Shown piece by piece: positions 16,133-23,010 of a DNA stretch of 64,000 nt. A program made the position numbers and the translations under genes. The DNA comes from Anoxynatronum buryatiense (GTDB lineage Bacteria > Bacillota > Clostridia > Peptostreptococcales > Tindalliaceae): positions 1 to 64,000 of the forward strand of contig NZ_FXUF01000005.1 of the NCBI RefSeq assembly GCF_900182905.1, written 5' to 3'. Positions within the stretch are counted from its first letter, which is position 1; every line of letters begins with the position of its first letter. The notes beneath the pieces are model-generated. The model ran no database searches. It saw only the letters and a list, made by a program, of their open reading frames with translations, and had not been told where the DNA came from.

Positions 16133-16561
16133 TTAAATATACTTGCCTGTTAATGCATCTATAATTATTTGGTGATCTTCAACATCCTTCAATCCTGACA
16201 CTGTAATTGTTCCAACCATCCCAGCATTATGGACAAAAATTGGTATTGAACCGCCCTTTGCCACGTATTGCTTACCTTCTAGGGCAAATGTATCTTCCAA
16301 ACTCATGTTTCCATCTTCTAAATCAGTTTTTACATTCAATGAACTTTCTTCAAATAGCATTGCTACGTTTGCTTTCCTTCTTAACCAATTATGTTTGTCA
16401 GCTGAAAGTGTGTCATCTACAAAAAGAAACACGGTATGATTCAAACGATTGATTTCAATTGCAATGTGTTGATTTCTCAATTTTGCCAATTCAATTATTT
16501 CTAACCCCATATCTAGTGCCAATTTATTCGTAAATTCTTCTAATTCAATCCTCTTCATCAT
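16133..16561 (-). CDS. UPF0303/HbpS-like heme-binding-fold protein
   Basis: 142 residues. It has the mixed alpha/beta build of the GlcG/HbpS superfamily and the UPF0303 features: I-A-I-E-I-N-R near residues 33-39, H-N-W-L-R-R-K-A-N-V-A near 56-66, and G-G-S-I-P-I-F-V-H-N-A-G-M-V-G-T-I-T-V-S-G near 103-123. Members of this fold bind heme or act as protein chaperone-like factors; the function of UPF0303 is unsettled. The ATG at 16561 has AAAGGA eight bases upstream. It stands in the A+T-rich island, flanked on both sides by gene fragments, so it appears to be a cassette that replaced part of a neighbouring gene. Confidence 0.75.
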   Translation of the reverse strand: MMKRIELEEFTNKLALDMGLEIIELAKLRNQHIAIEINRLNHTVFLFVDDTLSADKHNWLRRKANVAMLFEESSLNVKTDLEDGNMSLEDTFALEGKQYVAKGGSIPIFVHNAGMVGTITVSGLKDVEDHQIIIDALTGKYI

Positions 16562-16614
16562 ATTTCAATCCTTTCTGTCAATTAAACTACGCTAACAAAT
16601 CACTAACCTTATCT

Positions 16615-16645
16615 AAAAAAAATTCACATAGCGTTCCGTGAATTC
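16615..16645 (-). terminator. Rho-independent terminator after the nitroreductase fragment
   Basis: On the - strand AATTCAC pairs with GTGAATT around a ten-base loop, followed by eight T. It lies 15 bases beyond the stop of the nitroreductase fragment and would separate it from the UPF0303 gene. Confidence 0.7.
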
Positions 16646-16659
16646 TCGAAGTTTGATTA

Positions 16660-16926
16660 CTACACCCAGATCCTCTCAGATTTTGGGAATTCGCTGTTAG
16701 GCGAAGGGCTCAACATCTTAAATATTACTCTGCTAAATGTCCAACTACTTGCGTTAATACAATTTTTTCGTCTTCCTTCAAATTCCGTCCATAAAAGATT
16801 TGATAGTTCTTGTTCCGAAATAGGTAAATCGCTCCATTTTCTTACGGTTCGTCTTTCTTCTAGTGCTTTCATCAAAGGAAACTCTAGTTCCTTTTGTGGT
16901 TCAGGTAGTTTAATGATGTTCTCCAT
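16660..16926 (-). pseudogene. Nitroreductase, N-terminal fragment
   Basis: ATG at 16926 with a strong GGGAGGAG site begins a typical SagB-type nitroreductase front: a P-E-P-Q-K-E-L-E-F-P-L-M-K-A-L-E-x-R-R-T-V-R-K-W segment holding the FMN-phosphate-binding arginines, then I-S-E-Q-E-L-S-N-L-L-W. After this the sequence no longer resembles the family and stops at residue 88, against about 180-200 in full proteins. The FMN-binding C-terminal half is missing. The good start and lost end indicate truncation by recombination. Confidence 0.75.
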
Positions 16927-17110
16927 TTTTCTCCTCCCGATAAGTAATACGAATAATTTTGCCTTTCGGCTAAGGTCTCTGAAGATAACTCTTATCTTGA
17001 TGATGGATATATTACCGTCACCGTGGACATATACGGCCTTTACTAAAAGGCCATGTTTCCAGCTCGCTGCTGGGTGAAGTAATCTAGCGTCAGCAACCGT
17101 CAACGTTGGA

Positions 17111-17533
17111 TTAGGCAAACCTCTTCATCATAGGATGATCTTCATTAAACTCTAGTAAGTCCCAGAGATTACCGTATAAATCTTTGAAGACCGCTACCCA
17201 TCCATAATCTGCTTTCTTTGGTTCTCTTACAAATTCAATTCCAATCTCGATCATGCGATTGTAGTCTCTCCAAAAATCATCTGTATTTAAAAATAGAAAA
17301 ACTCTTCCACCGGATTGATTGCCTATGAACTCCCTCTGTACTGGCTTCGAAGCTCTTGCCAACAATAACGTTGTTCCAGTTGAACCAGGAGGTGCTACAA
17401 CAACCCACCTCTTATCTTGCTCAGGCTGATATGTATCCTCAAGCAGTTCGAAATTGAGCTTATTCGTATAAAATTCAATAGCTTCATCATAATCATCAAC
17501 AACTATCGCAATATGTACAATTGACTGCCTCAT
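17111..17533 (-). CDS. VOC (glyoxalase-fold) protein, second paralog
   Basis: 140 residues, closely similar along its whole length to the protein at 14185-14622: the same H-I-A-I-V-V-D-D-Y-D-E-A-I-E-F-Y start, V-V-V-A-P-P-G-S-T-G-T-T-L middle and F-K-D-L-Y-G-N-L-W-D-L end. The ATG at 17533 follows GGAGG by six bases; the ATG four codons upstream overlaps that Shine-Dalgarno and is rejected. It heads a long leader with several hairpins. The gene is more diverged from the 14.2 kb copy than the duplicated block copies are from each other, so this is an older paralog. Confidence 0.85.
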   Translation of the reverse strand: MRQSIVHIAIVVDDYDEAIEFYTNKLNFELLEDTYQPEQDKRWVVVAPPGSTGTTLLLARASKPVQREFIGNQSGGRVFLFLNTDDFWRDYNRMIEIGIEFVREPKKADYGWVAVFKDLYGNLWDLLEFNEDHPMMKRFA

Positions 17534-17604
17534 AATAACCTCCATTTCTCATGCTCAGCTAAATTATTTCACCTATCTTTATATTCCCGAAACTCGAGTA
17601 ATAC

Positions 17605-17686
17605 CTGCAAAGATGCAGTGTTCACGAATCATTCGCTCATACTTCCTAATGCCGATCCAGCGGATTCGGCATCTCACCTAAAGGTG
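17605..17686. promoter_or_regulatory. Row of four hairpins upstream of the second VOC gene
   Basis: Four consecutive short stems are visible: CTGCA/TGCAG (17605-17618), CGAAT/ATTCG (17625-17635), ATGCCGATCC/GGATTCGGCAT with one bulge (17649-17672), and CACCT/AGGTG (17675-17686). They lie 70-155 bases before the VOC start and would be in its leader RNA. I could not match them to a known riboswitch class. Confidence 0.45.
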
Positions 17687-17746
17687 CCTCGGTTTCAAGT
17701 ATTCATTTCGCTCTTTTACCAAAATCTCCTTCTTTTTTGTGATGAT
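17678..17746 (-). pseudogene. Short coding remnant shared with 12572-12676
   Basis: Reads K-K-E-I-L-V-K-E-R-N-E-Y-L-K-P-R-H-L and stops at TAG 17678-17680. Both the peptide and the DNA resemble the segment upstream of the ACT-domain pseudogene. It lies just downstream of the pxp terminator and marks the right edge of the A+T-rich island. Confidence 0.4.
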
Positions 17747-17769
17747 TCTCTATCGTCGATAGCACCACC

Positions 17770-17798
17770 AAAAAAAGAACCGGCGCGGTCCTTTTTTT
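17770..17798 (-). terminator. Terminator of the pxp operon (bidirectional form)
   Basis: A seven-A run, GAACCG, a GCG loop, CGGTCC and a seven-T run form a 13-bp stem with one mismatch. It lies 55 bases past the pxpC stop and can act on both strands. Confidence 0.8.
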
Positions 17799-17853
17799 GA
17801 TTCTTTTTTGCGATTCTTTTTTTGGTGACTGGTTTGCTGTTTTAAGACTCCTT

Positions 17854-18948
17854 CTACTCCTCTAATTCTTCTACCACCAGGGCATATGGCCGGCCGCCCC
17901 GGCGAAACCGGAAGAGTTCTTTCCGGTACGGTGTGTTTTCATGCGCAGATGGCGTGTTTTCATGTGCAGGCGGGGTTTCTTCCCGGGGGTTGAGAGCCAG
18001 TGCCTTTTTCACCGCTGCCATTTCCTGTTGCCGAGCTGCCCAGATGTGCTGGGCTTCTTCAACGGTTACTTTTGTGAACCGGAGGATGTCTCCCGGTTTT
18101 GCCTGGGCCATGAGGGGCAGGTCGGCGCTGATGACGTTGGCAATTTTCGTATAGCCGCCGGTGGTCTGGCGGTCGGCCATCATGACAATGGGCATGCCGT
18201 GGCCCGGCACCTGAACAGCCCCCATGGCAATGCCGTCGGAGATGATGTCGGCGCCTGCTTCGTGGGCAATGGGGGTGCCTTCCAACCGGTAGCCCATGCG
18301 GTCACATTCGTTGGTGACGGTATAGGGCTGCTGGTAGAAGGTTTCCAGCCCCTGGGTCGAAAAGGCGTCTTCCTGGGGGCCGGGAACCACCCGCAGGGTG
18401 ATTTCTTTGGCATACTGATAGGCAGGGGTGATCTGCCGTTTCTCTGCCGGCTGGGTCAAGGCTGCTGCCGGCAGGGGTGAGTCACCCACAGAAAGATTGT
18501 CGCCGGCTTTCAGTGCCCGGCCCTGGTGCCCGCCAAGATTGCCCCGGGTGTAGGTGGAGCGGCTGCCCATGATCACTGGCACCTGAAGGCCGCCGGAGAT
18601 GGCAATATAACAGCGGCAACCGCTGCGAATACCTTTGAAGGCCAGTTTATCTCCCGAAGTCACCGGCACTGCCTGCCACAGGGGAAGGGGTTCGCCGTTG
18701 AACACGGCACCCAGATCGCCCCCGGTCACCGCCAGCAGGCCGTCGGCTTCGAAGACAATTTCCGGCCCCAGCAGGGTGGCTTCCAGCACTGCCTCTGCCG
18801 CATCATTGCCCACCAGCAGGTTGGCCATTTCAAAGGCATAGTGGTCCATCACCCCTGAGACGGGAACGCCATACTGCTGGAAGCCCTTACGGCCGGCGTC
18901 CTGAACGGTGGTGAGTAAACCGGGTTTGATGATTTTCAGTTCACGCAT
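17854..18948 (-). CDS. pxpC: 5-oxoprolinase subunit PxpC (biotin-dependent carboxyltransferase-like)
   Basis: 364 residues of the KipA/urea amidolyase-like family. With PxpA and PxpB it forms the cytosolic ATP-dependent enzyme that opens 5-oxoproline to glutamate. Family features are the P-G-L-L-T-T-V-Q-D-A-G-R start, G-V-P-V-S-G-V-M-D near residue 30, A-V-T-G-G-D-L near 75, and P-H/Q-E-D-A-F with the N-E-C-D-R-M-G-Y-R-L-E-G segment near 215-225. The ATG at 18948 is eight bases from GGGAGG and overlaps pxpB by eight bases. Earlier GTG/ATG codons at 18957 and 18954 are too close to the Shine-Dalgarno. Last gene of the operon. Confidence 0.93.
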   Translation of the reverse strand: MRELKIIKPGLLTTVQDAGRKGFQQYGVPVSGVMDHYAFEMANLLVGNDAAEAVLEATLLGPEIVFEADGLLAVTGGDLGAVFNGEPLPLWQAVPVTSGDKLAFKGIRSGCRCYIAISGGLQVPVIMGSRSTYTRGNLGGHQGRALKAGDNLSVGDSPLPAAALTQPAEKRQITPAYQYAKEITLRVVPGPQEDAFSTQGLETFYQQPYTVTNECDRMGYRLEGTPIAHEAGADIISDGIAMGAVQVPGHGMPIVMMADRQTTGGYTKIANVISADLPLMAQAKPGDILRFTKVTVEEAQHIWAARQQEMAAVKKALALNPREETPPAHENTPSAHENTPYRKELFRFRRGGRPYALVVEELEE

Positions 18949-19690
18949 GGCCATCACCTCCCGGTGTGAAGGGATACTCGCGACAGGTATAGGTGCGGTT
19001 TTGCAGCTGGGGTTTCATGGCTTCATAGTCGGCCTGGGTGATGGCTTCGAATTTCACGTAATTCCCTGCTTTCAACAGGATGGGAGTGGCTGCCTCAGGG
19101 TCGTACAGGGGAACCGGTGTCCAGCCGATGAGCTGCCAGCCCCCAGGGCTGTCGATGGAATAAATGCCGGTCTGACTCCCCGCAATGCCCACTGAACCGC
19201 CTTTGATTTTGGTGCGGGGGGTGGCCAGCCGTGGGGTGGCAATGGCGGGGTCCATGCCTCCCAGATAGGGAAATCCGGGGGTGAAGCCCAACATGTAAAT
19301 CAGGTATTCCCTGGAAGTGTGCTTTTCAATGACTGCTGTTTCTGTCAGCTGGTTGTGCCCGGCCACGGTGGCCAGATCGGGGCCGTACTCACCCCCGTAA
19401 AGGGTGGGAATAACGGTGACCCGGGGCGGCGGCAGCTGAATATCTGCCAGCTGCTGTTCCAGCCGGCGCAGCTGACGGGTGAGGTTTTCCCCGGAGATCA
19501 TCAGGGGATCGTAGTGAATCATCATGGAGCGGTAGGTGGGCACCAGTTCGGAGATGCCCTGAATGTTTTCCTGCTCAATGGCCAGGCTCATGGCCCTGAT
19601 CTTCTGGTTGATGGCATCAGCAATTTCATTTCCAAATTCCATCACCAGGGCATGGTCACCTGCGGCCAGATAGCGGGTGGTTTCATACAT
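18941..19690 (-). CDS. pxpB: 5-oxoprolinase subunit PxpB
   Basis: 249 residues of the KipI/allophanate hydrolase subunit 1 family, the partner of PxpC in 5-oxoproline hydrolysis. Landmarks: G-D-H-A-L-V-M-E-F-G near residue 11, P-T-Y-R-S-M-M-I-H-Y-D-P near 48, V-I-P-T-L-Y-G-G-E-Y-G-P-D-L near 88-101, and G-F-T-P-G-F-P-Y-L-G near 130, ending with G-G-W-Q-L-I-G-W-T-P. The ATG at 19690 follows GGGAGG by eight bases and replaces an upstream ATG at 19708. In Bacillus the homolog KipI also inhibits the sporulation kinase KinA; that role is not implied here. Confidence 0.93.
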   Translation of the reverse strand: MYETTRYLAAGDHALVMEFGNEIADAINQKIRAMSLAIEQENIQGISELVPTYRSMMIHYDPLMISGENLTRQLRRLEQQLADIQLPPPRVTVIPTLYGGEYGPDLATVAGHNQLTETAVIEKHTSREYLIYMLGFTPGFPYLGGMDPAIATPRLATPRTKIKGGSVGIAGSQTGIYSIDSPGGWQLIGWTPVPLYDPEAATPILLKAGNYVKFEAITQADYEAMKPQLQNRTYTCREYPFTPGGDGHA

Positions 19691-19800
19691 GGCGGATGCC
19701 TCCCTCATTCTGGGTATGCCGACAGCTTCATCTTCACCGGTTACGTGCCAGACCGGCAGGTTTTCCGCTGATGCGGCAGCATTGTGTCATTCCGGCTGCC

Positions 19801-20583
19801 TTACTGGCGGCGCAGTTCTTCTTCGGTAATGGTGGTAATGAACATGTAACCGGGGGAGTGGGTGATGACCAGGGGCGGCTTGGCGTTTTTCAGGGCCATT
19901 TGGGGGGTGACGCCGCAGGCCCAGAAAACAGGCACTTCCCCTTCCCTAATCACCGGCGGCTCACCAAAGTCTACCCGATGAATGTCTTTAATGCCAATGG
20001 CAGCGGGATCGCCGATATGCACCGGCCCGCCGTGGGCCTTTCGGAAGGGGGCGGTAATTTCCGCCGCCTGCTGTGCCATGGCTTCCGGCATGGGGCGCAT
20101 GCTCACCACCATGGGGCCGGAAAAAATGCCGGCAGGCGTTGTTTGAATGTTGGTGATATACATGGGCACATTCCGGTTTTCTTCAATGTGACGCACGGGA
20201 ATGCCCGCCTGAATAAGGGCCTCTTCAAAGGTGAAACTGCAGCCGATGAGGAAGGTGACCATGTCGTCGGTGTAGAGCTCAGCGATGTCATCCACCTCTT
20301 TTTCCAGCTCACCGTGGCGGTACACCCGGTAGCGGGGCACATGATAACGAATGTCGGCATGGGGTCCGGCCACGGGGGGCGACGGCTGACCCGGGTCGGT
20401 GACATCGATGATGGGGCAGGGTTTTTCGTTACGGTAACAGTACAGCAGAAAATCAAAGGCTTCCTTTTTCGGCAAAATCACCACGTTGGCCTGGGTATAA
20501 CCGGGAGCCAGGCCCGAGGTGGGTTTGCGCCACTGGCCCTGCTGAATGGCCGCCCATATTTCCGGAACACTCTTGAAATTCAT
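19801..20583 (-). CDS. Putative hydro-lyase (YcsI/DUF1445; D-glutamate cyclase-like)
   Basis: 260 residues. It shows the DUF1445 pattern: [10 protein letters not shown] near residue 26, [10 protein letters not shown] near 56, [10 protein letters not shown] near 110 and the closing [11 protein letters not shown]. The fold is shared with the mammalian D-glutamate cyclase domain that interconverts D-glutamate and 5-oxo-D-proline with loss of water. In this operon that activity would feed 5-oxoproline to the PxpABC enzyme; this is inference from context. ATG at 20583 has GGAGG eight bases upstream. Bacillus ycsI occupies the same place beside ycsF-ycsG and kipIA. Confidence 0.85.
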   Translation of the reverse strand: MNFKSVPEIWAAIQQGQWRKPTSGLAPGYTQANVVILPKKEAFDFLLYCYRNEKPCPIIDVTDPGQPSPPVAGPHADIRYHVPRYRVYRHGELEKEVDDIAELYTDDMVTFLIGCSFTFEEALIQAGIPVRHIEENRNVPMYITNIQTTPAGIFSGPMVVSMRPMPEAMAQQAAEITAPFRKAHGGPVHIGDPAAIGIKDIHRVDFGEPPVIREGEVPVFWACGVTPQMALKNAKPPLVITHSPGYMFITTITEEELRRQ

Positions 20584-20710
20584 GGTTCATGCCTCCTTTG
20601 GGATGGGGTATGGTTCACCCGATTGTTCTTGCTTCCATTATAGCCTACCGGGCAAAGGGGAACAAAGAAAATCCGCCGGATCAAACGGTTTTTGAGAAAC
20701 CTGATGTTCA

Positions 20711-21910
20711 TTAGAACAGTTTGGCGATGTTCTGCAGTGACATGACGCCGGTGTAAGCGGTGAGGAAAACCGTCACAATGCCCAGACCAATGAGCCAGGT
20801 GGGATGATGGTAGTCGCCGATGATGTCTTTTCTTCTGGAGGCCAGCAGCATGGTTCCCAGTGTCACCGGCAGAATCAGCCCGTTGAGGGAACCGGCCAGC
20901 ACCAGCAGCTTGGCAGGGCTGCCCACAAAGCTCATGACAAAGGTGGAAAAAACAATGAATCCGATGATCACCCATTTTTCGTATTTGGCAATGGTGCTGT
21001 TCAGGGTTTTCAGGAAGGAAACAGAGGTGTAGGCAGCTCCAATGACGGAGGTGAGGCCGGCGGCACAAAGCACCACGCCGAAAAACTTGTAGCCCACGGT
21101 ACCCGCTCCATGGAGAAAAGCGGAAGCTGCCGGGTTGGAAGGATCAAGGGTCAGTCCTTTTACCACCACACCCAGGATGGCCAGAAAGAAAAGCACGCGC
21201 ATGACGGAGGCCACGCCAATCCCCATCATGGCACTGCGGGTGATTTGCCCCAGGTTTTCTTCGCCGGAGATCCCGGCATCAATGAGTCGATGGGCCCCGG
21301 CAAAGGTGATGTACCCACCCACGGTGCCACCCAGCAGGGTGATGATGGGGAAAACCAGCATGCTCGGGTTTTCAGGTGCCACGCTACGCACCAGGGCTTC
21401 TCCCACCGGCGGTCCGCTGGTGAAGGCCACGTAGGCCACCAGGGCAATCATGAGCCCTCCCAGAATTTTGGTGAACCGGTCGATGATGGGCCCTGCATCT
21501 TTATTGATAAAAATCAAAATGCCGGCAATACCGGCGATGAGACCGCCAAACTTTACATCAAGGCCTGTCAGCACATTTAAGCCAAGGGCTGCTCCTCCGA
21601 TGTTTCCGATATTGAAGGCCAGGCCTCCCAGCGCCACCAGTGCGGCCACAAAGTATCCCAGGCCGGGTAAAATTTTATTGGCAATGTCCTGGCCCCTCAG
21701 GCCGGAAACACCGATGATGCGCCAGATGTTCACCTGCACTACCAGGTTCAGTAAAATGGATACCAGGATAACAAAGGCAAAGCTGGCGCCGTAGTCTTCC
21801 GTAAATCTGGCAGACTGGGTTAAGAATCCGGGTCCGATGGCAGAGGTTGCCATGATAAAGGCAGCCCCCAGCAGCACGGTTGCATTTTGTTTTTTCAGAT
21901 CTGTGTTCAT
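20711..21910 (-). CDS. NRAMP-family transporter (YcsG-like) lacking the metal-binding motif
   Basis: 399 residues with about eleven membrane helices of the NRAMP/APC fold. In helix 1, where metal-transporting NRAMPs have Asp-Pro-Gly-Asn, this protein has G-P-G-F-L-T-Q, so both metal ligands are gone. Helix 6 likewise lacks Met-Pro-His and reads G-G-T-V-G-G-Y-I-T-F-A-G-A-H-R. Its place between pxpA and the hydro-lyase in an otherwise oxoproline-handling operon suggests transport of 5-oxoproline or glutamate rather than a metal; that is inference. The ATG at 21910 follows AAGGGGA. Length is normal. Confidence 0.85.
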   Translation of the reverse strand: MNTDLKKQNATVLLGAAFIMATSAIGPGFLTQSARFTEDYGASFAFVILVSILLNLVVQVNIWRIIGVSGLRGQDIANKILPGLGYFVAALVALGGLAFNIGNIGGAALGLNVLTGLDVKFGGLIAGIAGILIFINKDAGPIIDRFTKILGGLMIALVAYVAFTSGPPVGEALVRSVAPENPSMLVFPIITLLGGTVGGYITFAGAHRLIDAGISGEENLGQITRSAMMGIGVASVMRVLFFLAILGVVVKGLTLDPSNPAASAFLHGAGTVGYKFFGVVLCAAGLTSVIGAAYTSVSFLKTLNSTIAKYEKWVIIGFIVFSTFVMSFVGSPAKLLVLAGSLNGLILPVTLGTMLLASRRKDIIGDYHHPTWLIGLGIVTVFLTAYTGVMSLQNIAKLF

Positions 21911-21995
21911 TCTTTTTCCCCTTTCGTTGAAAAGGAAATGCTTTTTAACAGCATCCTCTTTTCCATTAAGTTGGTGATGCGGTGGTTCTTAAAAA

Positions 21996-22775
21996 TTATG
22001 TGGATGATACCAGCAGTTTTGCCAGGGGTGTGATGGTAATGGATGCCTGCTGCAAAGCCTCCCGAATGGTGGCCACAAACTGGAGGGCCTGAGGGCTGTC
22101 GCCGTGAACACAAATGGTGTGGGCTGTCAGGTCAATGGTCGAACCGTCAACGGCTTTAACGGTTCCCGTTGTTACCATCTGTACCACTCTTTCTGCCGCC
22201 AGTGATGCATCGTGGATCATGGCATCGGGGTGGGTGCGGGCCACCAGGGTGCCGTCGGTGTTGTAGGCCCGGTCGGCAAAGACTTCGTGAGCCACCTTCA
22301 GGCCCCGTTTTTCGCCGGCTTTCGTCAGTTCACTGTGGGCCAGCCCCACCAGAATCAGCTCCTGATCGACGGCTTCCACGGCGGCTGCAATGGCATCAGC
22401 CAGCTGCGGGTCTTTTGCTGCCATGTTGTAAAGGGCACCATGGGCTTTCACATGCTGCAGTCTGGTTCCCTGGGCAGCTGCAAAGGCCGCCAGGGCGCCG
22501 ATCTGATAGGTGACATAGGCTTTGGCTTCTGCCGGTGACACCTGGAGGTTTCGCCGGCCAAATCCCATGAGATCGGGAAATCCGGGATGAGCGCCCATGC
22601 CCACTCCCAGGGTTACTGCCGCCTTCACCGTTTCTGCCATGACCATGGGATCGCCCGCATGCCAGCCACAGGCAATATTGGCTGAAGACACATGTTTCAG
22701 CACTTCCTCATCCATTCCCAGCTTGTAGGCACCAAAGCTTTCACCAATGTCACTGTTTAAATCAACCTGCTTCAT
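21996..22775 (-). CDS. pxpA: 5-oxoprolinase subunit PxpA
   Basis: 259 residues of the LamB/YcsF family. Motifs: [12 protein letters not shown] at the N-terminus, [14 protein letters not shown] near 33-46, G-A-H-P-G-F-P-D near 65, V-K-A-H-G-A-L-Y-N near 112, and I-C-V-H-G-D-S-P near 228. It forms the 5-oxoprolinase with PxpB and PxpC. ATG at 22775 follows GGAGG by seven bases; the longer frame from 22799 has no such site. It is the first gene of the operon and lies 80 bases behind a sigma-54 promoter. Confidence 0.94.
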   Translation of the reverse strand: MKQVDLNSDIGESFGAYKLGMDEEVLKHVSSANIACGWHAGDPMVMAETVKAAVTLGVGMGAHPGFPDLMGFGRRNLQVSPAEAKAYVTYQIGALAAFAAAQGTRLQHVKAHGALYNMAAKDPQLADAIAAAVEAVDQELILVGLAHSELTKAGEKRGLKVAHEVFADRAYNTDGTLVARTHPDAMIHDASLAAERVVQMVTTGTVKAVDGSTIDLTAHTICVHGDSPQALQFVATIREALQQASITITPLAKLLVSST

Positions 22776-22854
22776 CAAAACACCTCCATTTTCATTCATT
22801 CGTCTTCATCAGCCCTTTTTGTCTGCACCTCTCCTGCGCCGTGCTTTCTGATTA

Positions 22855-22871
22855 TTGCAAAATGAATGCCA
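22855..22871 (-). promoter_or_regulatory. Sigma-54 (RpoN) promoter of the pxp operon
   Basis: On the - strand TGGCA (22871-22867) and TTGCAA (22860-22855) match the -24 and -12 elements. The essential GG (22870-22869) and GC (22858-22857) are exactly ten bases apart. It points toward pxpA, whose start is about 80 bases on. The NtrC-family regulator gene ends 140 bases upstream. Confidence 0.85.
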
Positions 22872-22902
22872 ATATTTTCTTTATTCATTTTTCAATCTTT
22901 TC

Positions 22903-22930
22903 AGCGGTTGACGGCTACTGACCGACCGCT
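22903..22930. promoter_or_regulatory. Candidate activator-binding inverted repeat
   Basis: AGCGGT (22903-22908) and ACCGCT (22925-22930) form an inverted repeat with an inner CGGT/ACCG alignment, 32-60 bases upstream of the sigma-54 promoter. The same AGCGGT/ACCGCT words recur in the adjoining terminator stem. It could be an enhancer site for the NtrC-type regulator, although closer than usual. Confidence 0.4.
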
Positions 22931-22950
22931 TTCCGAGCGATTTCGCACAC

Positions 22951-22977
22951 AAAAAAGAGCGGTTTCGCTCACCGCTC
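22951..22977 (-). terminator. Terminator after the NtrC-family regulator gene
   Basis: On the - strand GAGCGGT pairs with ACCGCTC around a seven-base loop and is followed by six T (22956-22951). It lies 34 bases beyond the regulator stop and insulates the two-component genes from the pxp promoter. Confidence 0.85.
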
Positions 22978-23010
22978 GTTGTTTTCTTGCTGAGGGGCTG
23001 CCCTCTTTTG

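Noticed and set aside
17605-17686. Known magnesium (M-box) or other riboswitch
   Set aside because: A short GGTGAG-like stretch looked similar, but the rest of the conserved core was missing.
11072-17746. Integron-type gene cassette array
   Set aside because: Small unrelated genes on one strand and scattered GCCTAA/TTAGG words suggested attC sites, but no integrase gene and no paired core sites with complementary arms could be found. Duplication and decay explain the data with less.
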